Shown here: piece after piece, positions 1 through 13,089 of the stretch
Layout: each line of letters begins with the position of its first letter
Numbering within the stretch: position 1 is the first letter of the stretch
Source: Emydura subglobosa
Lineage: Eukaryota; Chordata; Testudines; Chelidae
Direction: 5' to 3'
Assembly: GCA_007922225.1 (NCBI GenBank)
Contig: ML679970.1
Span: 20,386,290-20,450,289, forward strand
DNA: 64,000 bases
Program-made: the position numbers and the translations under genes
The notes under the pieces: model-generated
The model's database searches: none
What the model saw: the letters and a program-made list of their open reading frames with translations, nothing else
What the model was told of the DNA's origin: nothing

Positions 1-32
1 CAAGGTGCTTGTAACTCTGAGGTTCTACTATA
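1..32 (-). mobile_element. Terminal inverted repeat of a pogo/Tigger-like DNA transposon (cut by window edge)
   Basis: Read on the - strand, the first 30 bases give a terminus of the form AGTAGAACCTCAGAGTTA, followed by an interior truncated by the window start. A diverged version of the same terminus occurs at 42225-42297. The flanking TA dinucleotide fits Tc1/mariner-pogo insertion. Family assignment comes from remembered terminus similarity, not from a search. Confidence 0.45.
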
Positions 33-932
33 CTATCATTTATGTGGGGTGCCTTTTTGTCTGTGGATCACAGAGCACTTATGGCTGTGTAAGCATTTCT
101 GTCCCCATTTTACAGAGGGGAAAACAGGCACACAAGTAGTACCGTGGTCTCCTGATTCCCATTTGGTGCCCTGTTCGCTGGCCTTGCTCAGCCCCTCCCA
201 AAAACCCTTTGGTGCGTGGTGTAGGAATAGAGAAGCCTGAGAAGCTTGGATATCATTTGGGTAGCATAGAAAGCAACAGACACTTCTTCACATCATATAG
301 AGCATAGTGGTCAGATGATAGCTTCACTGTGAGAGTAATTATCCTGTTAAAAACCTTTTCGGCAGTATTTTAATACTTCTGTGCCTACAGAAAACAAGCT
401 TTCTTGGGATCTGTGTTTCAGACTTGCTTAACTGGAGATATGTAGAAAATAGTTCAGCACATCTACATACCAGTAGCTGTCATTTCTAAGCATCAGTCAT
501 TCAGACGTTTAATACTCATGAACAAAATATTTCATTCTTAAATTGCATTGCTTATAGTTATGGAGATAATAAAAACACTGACAGCATGGCAGGTTGTTAG
601 GAAGAAATAGCTTTTGCAGCCATGAGGAATTATTAAAGAAATAGAATACGAACAATTAACATTTTTATTTTGGGACTGCATCTGGCTGCTTCCTGCCAAA
701 TGTGGCTGAGGTCCTACCTGGAGCTCTGTACCGATCTTGGCTGGTTTTTGCTTATGAGTCACACTATTAGTAGCGGCTTAGAATAGTGGGACAAGGCATC
801 TTACACTTAAACATAATGACTCCACTTTTTAAACTCCACTTTTTAATTCTGTTTTTTGGAAGATAGCTGACATGTAACCATGGAAATGTTATGCTGTTAA
901 TTCTAGGTGGCTAAGTGGCTCTGTGAAATTAA

Positions 933-2582
<1,650 letters not shown>

Positions 2583-4765
2583 ACCCAGCTTCTCATGGAC
2601 CTAGGAAAGGGGAGGAGTATTCTCGAATTATCCAATCAGGTGAAAAGAAATAAAACAAACTCTGGCACATCATGCTATAGGAACATGTATTTTAATAATG
2701 TTTCCAAAGTGCATTTCCTTTTGTTCACTTTTTAGCATATTGTTTGTGTTTTATAAATTGTTGGAAAATGTGCAAAAACACTTTTAAAGAAAATGATTTC
2801 TTTTAAATTACTTAATAGGGAAAACCACCTTCCTGAATTGGATTTAGTTCGACAGCTCTTTAATTTTTCATCCCCTTGCAGGTATGATAGATCTGAAGCC
2901 TTTATAGGCTTTAATAAACAGACATGGGGGGGAGGGTTATGTATTGGAAGGGATATTTTTTCCATATATTTTGTGTTTGCAGCTCCTCTGCAGTGGAGGT
3001 GGTGAGAGTAATCTCTCCCTCTGATGCTGGAGTTCGTTAATTATGGTTGTAAGCACAAACAATGTTTATGTTCAGTTTTGTATGTCTTTTGGAATATAGT
3101 GGATTTGGTGAGGCATTTCCAGTGTATTTTTACAAAGTGGTGTGTCTACTTCCAAATGTCTTGTAAATTAAGCTAGGCCTTGTCAAATGCTGAATATTGG
3201 CTTGAGACTGTTGCCTAGTTTCTGTAGAGGTTAGAAAAGCTTTCCCTTCTGCAAGCTGAAAGCTCAGGTCAGTTTCGGTTTCTCCATGGGAAGCAATCAT
3301 TGTGCCTAAGAGTTGTAACCTTATAACTTGATAATATTGGGAAGCTTTGTTAAGTGTTCTAACTACCATTGACCACAGTCATTTCTAGCTCTGGCACTGA
3401 AACTAGTTGGGAATTGCATGTCACAACTTTTTAGAGGCAAATCTTCTTTTGCCTTTTGATAAATCCAGACTTCTCTCATTTAAAATAAGTAATAGTCTGG
3501 CAGCCATGAGGATATCCTCATCCGACTGCTTGTTTCTAGTAAATTGTGAGATTTGTTGCTACAGAATGCCACAAGTGTAATTTTACATATCTGTCCCAAA
3601 GTACCTAATTTAGATCCTGGATAGGAGATGAGTCTGATAACTTCCTGTCACTGCCCGTGTAGAAGGCATCCCTATCCCATCTCCTAAGTACATTTAAAAA
3701 TATTCCCGTGCTGACCTGAACAGTGAGTAGTGAAAACACTTGCCTGGACGCCTAGGGCCTCATGTTTGTTTTGAGGGCCACTTCTATCAAAATAGAGGCG
3801 TCACCATAAAAGGCTTTTAGGAAACTGAAAAAAATCCTTAACTTGTCATTTTTAATGTAGATTGGTCCTAGGCATCTTAAATGTTGACACATACAAAGAC
3901 TTTGTATACAAAGGAATCCGGCAAGTAAAGTTCCTTCGTCAAACAGTATTGACCAACGTGGGAACCAGAATGGGAAGTGCTAGTGTTGGAGTATTTCTCT
4001 GTACTGCACCAGTATGACTCTGTATTTTCTACTGTTACTCTGGAAATGTAAAATACAATTTCTGCTTTGAGTGACAGAATCTTTTCTACTACATGTTTCT
4101 GAGAAAAGTAGACACAGGGCCCAGAAGCCCTTGCTGTATTTGTCACCAAACTCTACCAAATGTGTGAGAATTCTGCAGGCTCTGTATGCTATATACCTAT
4201 CAGTGATATCTTGTGGACAATGCTCAAAATGGGACAAGGACCTGAATTGGAAAAGGCAAAAGTGATGGAATAAAGTAGCCATGAATAAAGAAAATGTTAT
4301 AAAAGTCCAACTGTTAACTTCACACTACATTCGTTCTATTTTTATCCAGTGTCTGTTTTGAAATAGCATTCTGTGACAACACTGTTTTTGATGCAAAATG
4401 TGGGAGAGTTCAGAGGTGACTTTGAGGGGAGAGGAGGGGATGGGGTGTCTTTCAGAAAGACGTTCAGGGACATCGCTTCTGGGCACACAGTTCTGGCTGG
4501 GCTGGAACTGTACTTGCGTTTTCAGTTAACTTCTCTTTGAACTGGCTACAGTTTAGACCATCAGTTCTTGAGTTTCTGGTGAATAGCACTTGTTCTATGC
4601 ATCTGTATTTTGTTGCCTCGTGCTGGAACTTTGTACATCTTCGAGCAGATATGTCCTGAAGGCAGGATCTGCTGATCATACAATGGACAGTTACAATAAA
4701 AACAAAGAGCTAATGCCTAAACAATCTGCTTTATAATTTAAATAAAGTACATCTTTGGAACTAAC
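2583..4765 (+). other. SEC61A1: SEC61A1 3' untranslated region
   Basis: About 2.2 kb between the stop codon and the most distal of several AATAAA signals (2648 region, 4269, 4284, 4695 and 4741). The length is in the range of mammalian SEC61A1 3' UTRs, so the 4741 signal is the likely main end and the 4269/4284 pair a possible proximal site. The exact end is inferred. Confidence 0.7.
4741..4746 (+). terminator. SEC61A1: Poly(A) signal, distal, SEC61A1
   Basis: AATAAA 2.16 kb after the stop codon, followed by a T-rich stretch (gacttttagtttttaa) suited to a downstream element. Alternative AATAAA hexamers lie at 4269-4274, 4284-4289 and 4695-4700. Confidence 0.6.
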
Positions 4766-7700
4766 AGTTGACTTTTAGTTTTTAAATACTGTTGCAAGTG
4801 CATGCCTAAAAGATCTGAATGTGAATAAGACTGGTGCATACTAGTATACAAAGACAGAGAATTTACCCTCTAGGTATAAAATAGGATTCAACAGGTGTCT
4901 GAGACACATGCAAATGAGGATCAGGACAGGGAACAAAACCAACAGAGTTTGGTAACAGCTGAAGTATTGCCCAATATCTATTCTACATGTTGTTAAATGT
5001 GTGTCTACCAAAGCTGTTTGCAGCATGACTCTATTATATAGGTATTAAATACAACAATTAAAAGAATCAAGGAGTGACTGATTTCAGATCATTTTCTGCC
5101 CGCTCCTCTGAGGTTGCAGGTTTCTGATGAGATGGGGAATGAAGACATTAACCTTTTAGGAGGCATTCTTTCCTTCCCCTGAAAATGCTCTTCTCCCTGC
5201 TCTTCTGAAATTCAACCTGGGCTGTCATTTGTAATTCCACTTTAAAGCAGAGATTCTCAAACTGCAGCAGAATGGGCTGTGGTATTGTTTAGTGCAATTT
5301 AGCAGCTGGAAAAAAGGACATCTGAAACAAATGTAAATACTTTCTACGTAAGCAATTGTTGTAGTTGCCACAGGGTTATTGTGTGATCACAAATGGGAGG
5401 AAGTGGTCCATGCAGCTGTAGATGTGAGGGGGAGGTGTCCATAGGATAATCTCCATTTAAAATATCTACAACGGGTTGTAGAGAGGGGGCCAGTATGTAT
5501 GTAAAGTGTTTAATCTGAGAAACCCAAATGCTGACCAAGTAGAAGGATGCTTCCCCTGGTTTAGTTCAGTGCTATTTGGACTGTCTTAGGGGTTTTTTTT
5601 TTTGTTTGTTTTTTAAAGTCAAAATTCATCTTCTCTCTCGTTCTGCATTGAGGCTGCCCTTATGCTTACCGGTAGTGTGTGTGCAAAGGCTCACTTTCCT
5701 TTGTGGTGTTTTTCATAACTCCTTTTTTGAAAATATGAAATACAAAATTTATGGTTGGGCCTAATCTATCAAACTAGTCGTGGTGTGGATATTTGATTTC
5801 TCTCCCTCGTGACTCTGTTTAGAATGCCCTGGAGACATTATGGTTACATCCAGGAGCCACTTCCACAGTGGCCTATTTTTACTTTCTTGTCCTTCTGGGA
5901 GAGGGAAAAACTAGCCTTGCCCTGGAAGCTTCTTGAACATTTTTTTAAAGAAAGTTTCACCAAGTTCCAGCTAAGCTATTCTGTAGCTAGCACTATGGCG
6001 AATTCATTTACAGGGGCAAAGAACTTTGCAGCTAAGCTGTCAAACACCTCTACAAAGCCGGTAAGTATTATGTCTCTGTCCCTGAGGTGTAAACTGAGAT
6101 TGCCTTGTGCAATATGCTAGTTAGTTGGGGTAAGCCTTCAATAAATGTGGAATTTTGACTCTCTCCTCTGCTCTTCCCATTTGATCTCCCTTTTAGTTCG
6201 TACAGGTAAGCAGCGACACACATCAGGTGGTTTTCAGCTCCTTTCAGCCTCGCAAAGCTGCATACGGCTTTTTGTTCCCTACTGTTTGCTTATTGACAGG
6301 GTACGACATAGTTGACAGGTGCTCAGTCAGTTTTGTTGGTGTCTGGAACGCTAAAGCAGTTTCCTGATGTCTTTGAGCATGCTGACTGAAGTTTTTTCCT
6401 TTAGAAGGCCACCGTGGCCCAGTAGATGTCCTTGCCGATGGAGGAATGGGGCCTTCACAAAGAGGTGGCAGTGAATACAAGGATATGGGGGAAAGCTAAT
6501 GAGATTTTGAAGCACTCTTATTTGGTATTCCGCTTGGCCTCTCTACCTTTGTAGTTTCTGCCTTTCCCTTTGCCAGATTTCTGACATGAAACTCTAGCTT
6601 TTGCCTGCTTCCTGCCTAAAATGGTCACAGTTTGAACTTTGGCCAGCAAGGATCAGCATCACTGGCATCCTCCCAGCTGTCCAGGGACATCTGCAGGTGT
6701 TCAAACAATGACTGCTTGTTGAAACTTCTTTTGTTCCATGAAAGAGGATCTTCCAGTTGATCCAAACATCCCTGAAGGATTCTCTTGAAATTGTAACAGC
6801 AGCAGCTTTCCACTGGGGGGTACTGTTCTACTGCAGTTCAGGGCACTAGTTCCTTGATGTTCAGAAAGCAGTTAAACATGCATCACAGAGGTAGTCCTCT
6901 CTTTTTTGTTGTTGTTGTTGGTTCAGGGTATCGTGCTGATATGCGGTATAGGGTAAATCTAGGGAGCAGTATTATCAAATATAGTGGCGTAGCCTCTAGA
7001 ATCAAGATTGAGGCCCCACTGCAGGGAACTGTATAAATGCATAAAATTATAGTCCAATTTTAGTGCTTACAATCTACAAAAGCATTGGGGCCACACAACC
7101 TGCATCCCAGGGAGGCTGCAGCTGTCAGTGTCACTTAATCTGCTGAATATTCGCATGCAATGGGAGATTGACATCTGGATTGGGACAATTTTTATGGAAT
7201 TGAGAAGACACCGTAACATGAAATTGCAGGCAGAAGAACCGTCTGAAAAACCAAACACGTCCTATGTCGTGGTCCTAATCAGTTAGCAAGACTTCAAGCT
7301 TCTGTTTCACAACATGAGAACAGACTGATAAACTAAAGCGGGACTGTGTTCTGGGAGCCAGTCTGTTGTTGACCCTCTGGCTATTAGATACCATCCAAGC
7401 CATGTTGGCAGCATGTGGTGGAAAGGACAAACCATGGCAATTGGCCCCTCTCTTGGTGGTTACTGGAGAGAGGCTAGGGACTGCATGGGAGCAGAGATTG
7501 CCACACCTTGTCACCATGGAACGGTTGCTCGTGGTCAGAAATGGGACACCGGTGTTTGGGAATAGGAGAGGTAAGGAAGCCTCTTCCAGGCCTCAGGCCT
7601 GTTGAACTGACTGTACTAGAGTTTAAAAAATGGAACAATCTGACACTTGAAACATCATTTTTTAATGTTGTTGTGGCTTTAGCTACTCATTGGTTTATAG

Positions 7701-8949
7701 ATCTGGTAGCTATGCTTTCTGCCGTATAAAGAAGACAGTATGCAGATTTTCCTGACAGAATCTCCCTCTGGGCTGGGTAAAGAAGAGCCACTTCTTAAGA
7801 TACTTCAGCTTTCTTCTGATTTGTTCAGTGCCATCCATTTCTTGAGCAGTCCAGGCTAGTGGGAGCAGGCCAGAATTTGTAATAAACCTTTTCTCCTTAA
7901 ATAATGAGGCCAGTAATGGTTTAATTATGGATCCTGGCCTTAGACAACTTCCTGCAGTTGAGAAAAATATAAACTTTTTCATTTTCATTCTGCTTCAAGC
8001 TCTTGTATTTGTTTTTGTAATGTCTGCCTGGGTGCTTCGATGATTGTTTGGACCAAGCTGACGAGGAGGTGGGGACAAGCTCTTTACTTTCTGTGGTGCA
8101 TATTGGAGACAGCATTTTTAGCTTATGGCAAGAGAAAAGGTTAATTTGTTGCTGGAAGGGACTGTAGCAATAAGTGATCATGAGTAAGTAGTGTTCCTTT
8201 TTTTTAAAAGCGCTTCCCCACTCTCCCCTGATCAGGGAAACGGAAGTCAGGCTAAGAAGTTTGTGTTTAGTCTCCAGAGACACAGAGGGTGATTTGAGAT
8301 AGTCCCAGCTGTTATAACCTCTGTGTTTAAAGGAAAACTTTGGTCATTTGTTTGACTGTTAAAGGCTGAATTTTTAAAATATTTTAAAGGAAAAGCTGTG
8401 TGTGTTTTTTATATATCCCTAACTGTAAATCATGCTGGTGCTTCCCATTGGGAGCTGCCATGTTACAGCAGCTTCTCCACCAGGAAGTTAAATCTACCGG
8501 TATTGTCTGAGAAAGTAATATGATGTTCAGCATTTCAGCAGGTAAAAGGCTGAAGACTTTTGCTGTGGTGTTAGAAGTTTTATTACAGAACTGTGGTTCT
8601 TCTCTCATCTAATTCCATTTAATACAGGAGTAATTCCCTAGAAGTCAGTGGTGTCCAACTGGTATGGAGGAGAAATAGACCTGGGATGTGGGAAATGTAA
8701 ATAATTTTCATTTTAAACAAACCCAAAATTAAGTAACAGAAGTTACCTACAGGTGTGGCTGTCTTCAGCTTAAGTTATGCACGTGAGTGCTTGTCACAGA
8801 ACTGTGAGCCAACTTCTGTTTGCCTTATGTGAATAATTTCAGAGACTTTACTGGGGCCAGTTCCATGAGTAAAGCAAGCAGGAGTTATCCTGTGTTAACA
8901 GACAGGCAGAGCCTGATTTCCTTCTCTTTGGTAACTTGGGAGTAGAATA
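4766..8949. other. Intergenic, no recognised gene
   Basis: Mostly non-repetitive AT-rich DNA. Contents seen: a hAT-like terminus fragment near 5248-5265 (gagattctcaaactg), a short candidate exon series at 5995-6425 (listed separately), and no ORF that resembles a known protein. Confidence 0.6.
5995..6425 (+). other. Candidate short multi-exon ORF (unrecognised, doubtful)
   Basis: ATG at 5995 sits in a reasonable Kozak context (cactATGG) and opens 22 codons (MANSFTGAKNFAAKLSNTST, KP) ending exactly at a consensus donor CCG|gtaagt (6061). A 9-nt phase-0 microexon-like unit, TTCGTACAG between ..cccttttag and gtaagc, lies at 6197-6205. A polypyrimidine acceptor (..ttttttcctttag) at 6404 leads to AAG GCC ACC.. 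and a TAG at 6423. The spliced product would be only about 31 residues and matches nothing I know. Each signal alone can occur by chance, so this could equally be non-genic. Confidence 0.15.
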
Positions 8950-8957
8950 GACTATGG

Positions 8958-9099
8958 TAGGGTGACAGAGAGCAAGCGTGAAAAATCGAGCCCCCCCCCC
9001 CCTCTGGGGGGGGGGGGGGGGGGCCCCCCCCGGGGGAGGAGAATATATAGTTGTGTATATAAGACAAAGCCCATAATATGAGAACATCAGGTCACCCTA
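8958..9099. mobile_element. hAT-type MITE with intact 8-bp target-site duplication
   Basis: 142-bp element with termini TAGGGTGAC..GTCACCCTA flanked on both sides by the identical 8-mer GACTATGG (8950-8957 and 9100-9107). Eight-bp duplications are the signature of hAT transposases. The interior has no coding capacity and contains runs of C12, G18, C8 and G5 (8991-9036) that can fold into a very stable hairpin. The sequence gagagcaagcgtgaaaaatcg resembles a MITE family common in turtle genomes. Confidence 0.85.
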
Positions 9100-9154
9100 G
9101 ACTATGGCCAGAGCAATAGCTCTGGGAGACAAGAGACCTGGTTTCCAATCTAGC

Positions 9155-9380
9155 TTTGATAGCAATTCACTGTGTGACCTGAGGCAAGTCAATGCACCTC
9201 TCGGTGCCTCGGTCCTCCATTTGTAAAATGGGCGTAATACCAGCCTTACAGAGAGGAAGGAGTGCTAAAGATTTAATCACGTAAGGTGAAATCCTAGCCC
9301 CATTCAATTCAATGGTGTCTTGCCGCTGACTTATACGGGGCCAGGATTTCACTCTTAATGTGTGAAGCTCTGAGATGCTT
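9155..9380 (+). repeat. MIR-like CORE-SINE
   Basis: Contains the recognisable MIR core: gtgtgacctgaggcaagtca followed by a cctcggtgcctc-like segment and ttgtaaaatgggcgtaatac. Decayed ancient copy. Confidence 0.7.
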
Positions 9381-9409
9381 AGTGGGCAGATACGAGAGAA
9401 AGACAAGGG

Positions 9410-11559
9410 AGGGGAGGAGGATGGCTTTTAATAATTTAAAAATATTAAAATACTTACATTTTTACAGCCAGACTTGGGTCCATACACGTGATAATTTAAA
9501 ATAATAAATAATTTTCCTTTCTAAGGAGATTGCTATGTTGTCTTACCTTGAAGCTCATCAAGAACATTCTATGGAGAAGAAGTTGCAGAATTAACCCTGT
9601 GGAGGGAACCCATTCTCTTGAAGACCAAGTGTGTACATAGGACTTTTCTAGCTGGGTCCAGGCCCTTGATTCTGTTTGTGAGAAGGGAGGAGGAGGAGTA
9701 AATACAGAGTGAAGAATTGAGAGAAATATTCAACTCCTTGATGTAGCTCAGGGGCATCCTAATTTCCCCCCCCCACCCCCTTTTTTTTTTTTGCCACTCC
9801 TGTACCTCAGGCCCCATATTACATTCATCATCCTCCCAGGTGCAGAGACCTAGTCTGGACTTTACTATGAGCTCTGTAAATGGATGGAGAGGGATCACTG
9901 CCTCCTGCAGAGAACAAATCTGTTACCTCTATTGTATTCTCAGCCCTTGCTGGGCCCTGGAATAAGAGATCCTGCCTGAGCCAGGTCTGCCACGTGACAG
10001 TGCAGACAGCACTAGGTCATGGGTTAGTTGTCACTTTTTTAATAAATAAAAGGCAGCTCTTCAAGCATTTGTCCACTCAGATTCCACTGTAGGTGCATGA
10101 GCCTTATGCACGCAAGGCTGGAGTCATTAGCTAGCCGTGTTGGTTAAGTCTGTACATTTGCCCTATACACCTTTGCACCCCCTTGCAAGGGTATAAAGGC
10201 AGAGCAGCCCTAGCTATCATTCACTTCATTCTCACCAGCCCTGGGAGCTAGTCAGAGCCACAGTTTCCTCCTGTTTACCCCATTGCTTAGACAGGTAGAC
10301 TCAGTAGTAGTTAGCTGCCTTGTGCTGCAGCTATAGATTTCTTTTGAGTTGAACCTACATTCGGGACAGCATTGCATCACAAGAGATCATCACCTGTCCC
10401 TCAGCTGCTCTACACAGTTTGTGTCCACTTAAAAATGGGTCCAAACCCCAAGGATGCCCACACTTCTATTTATATCATGGGAGTGCTTAGAAGCCCCAAC
10501 CTAGACTGGGGCCGTATTGGACTAGGTGTTGTACTTACACAGACAGTCTCTGCCCCAGAGAGCTTGCAATCTGAATAGACAAGACAGACAAAGGGTGGGA
10601 AGAGAAACAAAGGTTCAGAGAACAACCTGCCTTGTTCAGGGTCACACAACAGGTCAGGGGCAGAGCTGGGAACAGAACATAGGCATCCTGACGCTTAAGC
10701 TGGTGCCTGACCCACTATACCAAATTGCTGCTCTACTTAGCTCAGCTGATCTGTTGGCACTACCTTTCAGTGGAGGTTTTAGGTGTGGATACAGACTTGG
10801 GAGTCCAGCTCCACGTTTCAACTCCCTTGCTCCTACCTCAATAACAGGCCAAGCCAAAATCCCAGATTCAAATACCGTCTTTGAAGAAATGCAGATCCTT
10901 CCCTCTAATTTTTGGTTCTATCTCTAGCTTTTACTATGCAAGTTCTGACCATCTCTCACATGTCTATCAGTGCAGCTTGATTGTCTGAAGGAGTTTTTGT
11001 TGTGCAGCTGAACGATGCACCAGACAAAACACTTGGTACATTAGTTTGAAAATGTAAACATCAGCTAGCTAATTAATGAAGTGATAAACTATATTATCTC
11101 CTCAACCCTAAACTTCTTGCCTCTGCAGTAAGCCCAGGCCTGTTGGAAGCAAAGGTGAGGGTCAGAGAGTCAAACGGGGCGGGTTAAGAGCGCTGTCAGT
11201 GCCTCACCATAGTCAAGTCTTTTTGTTGGCTGATTGTCTGATCACACCCCTGCCTTGTTTTTTACCTAGGCAGAATGTCTGCGGCAGCAGCAAGAGAGCT
11301 TCCTTTTAATGAGTCCAGTAGGTGACGGTCAGAGCGCTGAGTGTCTGGGAGTTGTCAACACTTTACATATACTAAAAGAGAAGAGAAAAAAATCTCCTCT
11401 TGTTTCTTAAAAATAATTTGTATTAAAAAAAAATCCTCATCTTATGCCTGGAGTAAGGTGATAGATTCATGGTACTGGTTACAAGGCTGTGCAAACAGAC
11501 TTGAAGGAATGATGATACCCTTCATTCTTGACCTCATAGACCTGCTAGCACTGGAGAAT
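9410..11559. other. Intergenic, repeats and unassigned sequence
   Basis: No gene. A homopolymer stretch (C-rich then T-rich, 9765-9792), a TATA-like motif inside an LTR-like segment (gtataaaggcagagcagccc, about 10190-10209) and the repeat at 10478-10735 are the only distinct features. Confidence 0.5.
10478..10735 (-). repeat. Ancient MIR/L3-like interspersed repeat (antisense)
   Basis: Contains a segment resembling the complement of 'gcacctagcacaatggggtc' (10490-10535), then ctgccccagagagcttgcaa, then ttcagggtcacacaacaggtcaggggcagagctggg. The other end of the same family appears in the opposite orientation near 30140, 52655 and 62150. Confidence 0.55.
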
Positions 11560-11652
11560 GCAGTGTCGTTGTAACCATGTTGGTCCCACAATATTAGAGA
11601 GAGAAGGTGGGGGAGGTAATATCTTTTATTGGACCAGCTTGTGTTGGTGAGA

Positions 11653-11690
11653 GAGGCACCCTTTCAAACTTACACAGAGCTCTTCTTCAG
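11653..11690 (-). ncRNA. Hammerhead-ribozyme-like motif (Penelope-like 3' end)
   Basis: On the - strand: CTGAAGA (11690-11684), a stem II of GAGCU against AGUUU (with G-U pairs), then GAAA (11665-11662), then a strand GCCU that can pair with AGAC immediately before CTGAAGA (3 of 4 pairs). This is the order of conserved boxes in a hammerhead with a minimal stem III, as reported in Penelope-like elements. Catalytic activity of this decayed copy is doubtful. Confidence 0.55.
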
Positions 11691-11868
11691 GTCTGGGAAG
11701 CTTAATCAGTGTGTCACAGCTAAATACAAAGTGGAACAGATTGTTTAGCATAAGTAGTTAACAGGTATTTCAAGGGGCTATTCAAGGTGAAGTAGGGGAA
11801 AGCAGCAGTGGGGGGAGGGGGTGTTGGTGCGTTACAGATTGTTGTAATAAGCCATAAATCCAGTGTCT

Positions 11869-12066
11869 CTATTCAGTTCGTGATTTTGAGTGTCTAGAAA
11901 AGTTTATGAATTTAAGTTCCCAGACTTGTCTTCTGATAGTGTTGTGCAGGTTTCCTTTGAGGATGAGGACTGATAGGTCAGATGTAGAGTGATCACTTTG
12001 TGAAAAGTGTTCACCCAGAAGTGATGTGCTGTTTTTGTGTTTTATCATTTTCCTGTGTAAGTTCAT
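11869..12066 (-). pseudogene. Penelope-like GIY-YIG endonuclease, C-terminal fragment
   Basis: Same reading frame as the preceding fragment, separated by a single stop codon where related elements have Arg. A CGA-to-TGA CpG transition explains the break. It carries the downstream conserved block GEHFSQSDHSTSDLSVLILK and ELKFI, and ends in SRTE before a stop. Confidence 0.7.
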
Positions 12067-12465
12067 TCAAGAGCATAGTGTTTGTCTGGTTTCACCCACA
12101 TCGTTGTCATTGGGGCATTTCGTGCACTGGATGAGGTACCACAGGTGTTGTAAGAGGCAGGTGTAGGACCCAGGGAACTTCCAAAGTGTGTTGGGTGCGG
12201 TGTTGATCATTGTAGCATTGGAGATATGTCTGGAGGTTTTGCATCTGTTGTTCTTGCAGGGTCTGGTGCCGGTTTGAGTTGGTCTGTCCTGGTCTGTGGG
12301 GTGTTGTGCTTGGAGAGGTTGGGAGGTTGTTTGAAGGCCAGAAGAAGGGGTTCCGGAAAGATTCATTTCAGGATGGGGTCCCCATTGTCTACGAGTTGTA
12401 GTTCTTTGATGATACCCTGTATGGGATCCAGTTGTGGGGTGGTAGGTGACAGCTAGGGTGGGCAC
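12067..12465 (-). pseudogene. Penelope-like GIY-YIG endonuclease, N-terminal fragment
   Basis: 132 codons on the - strand ending at an in-frame TGA. The last 45 residues carry PCKNNRCKTSRHI, SYTC, WYLIQCTKCPN and GETRQTL. This is the linker cysteine motif plus the GIY..YIG nuclease core (the GIY position reads WYL, the YIG position DVG, so at least one catalytic Tyr is lost). In intact elements this domain nicks target DNA for target-primed insertion. The 5' half of the frame is low-complexity Thr/Gln-rich linker. Non-functional relic. Confidence 0.75.
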
Positions 12466-12529
12466 CTTGTATAATGAAGTAGAAGGGCTTTCTAATAAGG
12501 AGAAATGGTGGTCCTGTGGTAGGGTGTGA

Positions 12530-12725
12530 GCTTAGAACTTGAGGGACAAAACTTCAGTGCTCTGCCACTTCCTGTGTGACATCAGGTGCGTTACTGAATC
12601 TCTCTCTAACTCAGTTTTTTTTATTGTAAAATGGGGATAATACCTCACAAGGATGTTGTGAAGATAAATACATCGAAGATGTGCTTGGATACTGTGCTAA
12701 CAGGGCCATATAAGTAGGATAGATT
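12530..12725 (+). repeat. MIR-like CORE-SINE
   Basis: tgccacttcctgtgtgacatc, then ctctctaactcagtttttttt and ttgtaaaatggggataatac, ending atactgtgctaacagggcca. This is the standard order of the MIR consensus on the + strand. Confidence 0.7.
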
Positions 12726-13089
12726 TGGTTGGAGGATTCATTCTATCATGGTTGAGCCCTGCATGTCCATGGTGTATGCATCAGGGATTCTAACAGGTCC
12801 AGGTCTTTAGACTCAGAAGTGGGGTGAGAGGATCTGCTCTCTCATGCCTGTGATGCCTTGTAGAGGGAAAATCACTTGATACCTCAGGAAATTGGACACA
12901 ATTAACTTTCCATATAAACATCTGAGGGGGTATTTTCTAAGGCCCCCAGAGAGGCACTGAATGTCCATGGGAGTTAGGTGCCTGCCTCCCATTTGTACTT
13001 TTGGCAATCTTCCCCAGTCTAATGCTGGAAATACTGAGCCAGAAATGGCATTTGTTTTGCATTCCCAGAGTTAACAGAGGCAGCTTTCT

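Larger units (their letters stand above)
11560..12475 (-). mobile_element. Penelope-like retroelement, 3' part with GIY-YIG endonuclease and hammerhead-like terminus
   Basis: On the - strand, 12465-11869 reads as one frame interrupted by a single TGA at 12067-12069. Upstream part: a PCKNNRCKTSRHI cysteine motif, then YLIQCTKCP and (D)VGET, matching the GIY-YIG nuclease core of Penelope-like elements. Directly after the stop: GEHFSQSDHSTSDLSVLILK, matching the conserved part after the nuclease core. The 3' tail (11560-11868) holds a hammerhead-like core. No reverse transcriptase region is present, so the copy is 5'-truncated and dead. Confidence 0.85.

Noticed and set aside
8848..9087. Proline/glycine-rich ORFs on the - strand
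   Set aside because: Products of the C/G homopolymers inside the hAT MITE.
12226..12456. 76-codon ORF on the + strand, Gly/Val-rich
   Set aside because: Antisense shadow of the Penelope-like endonuclease frame.
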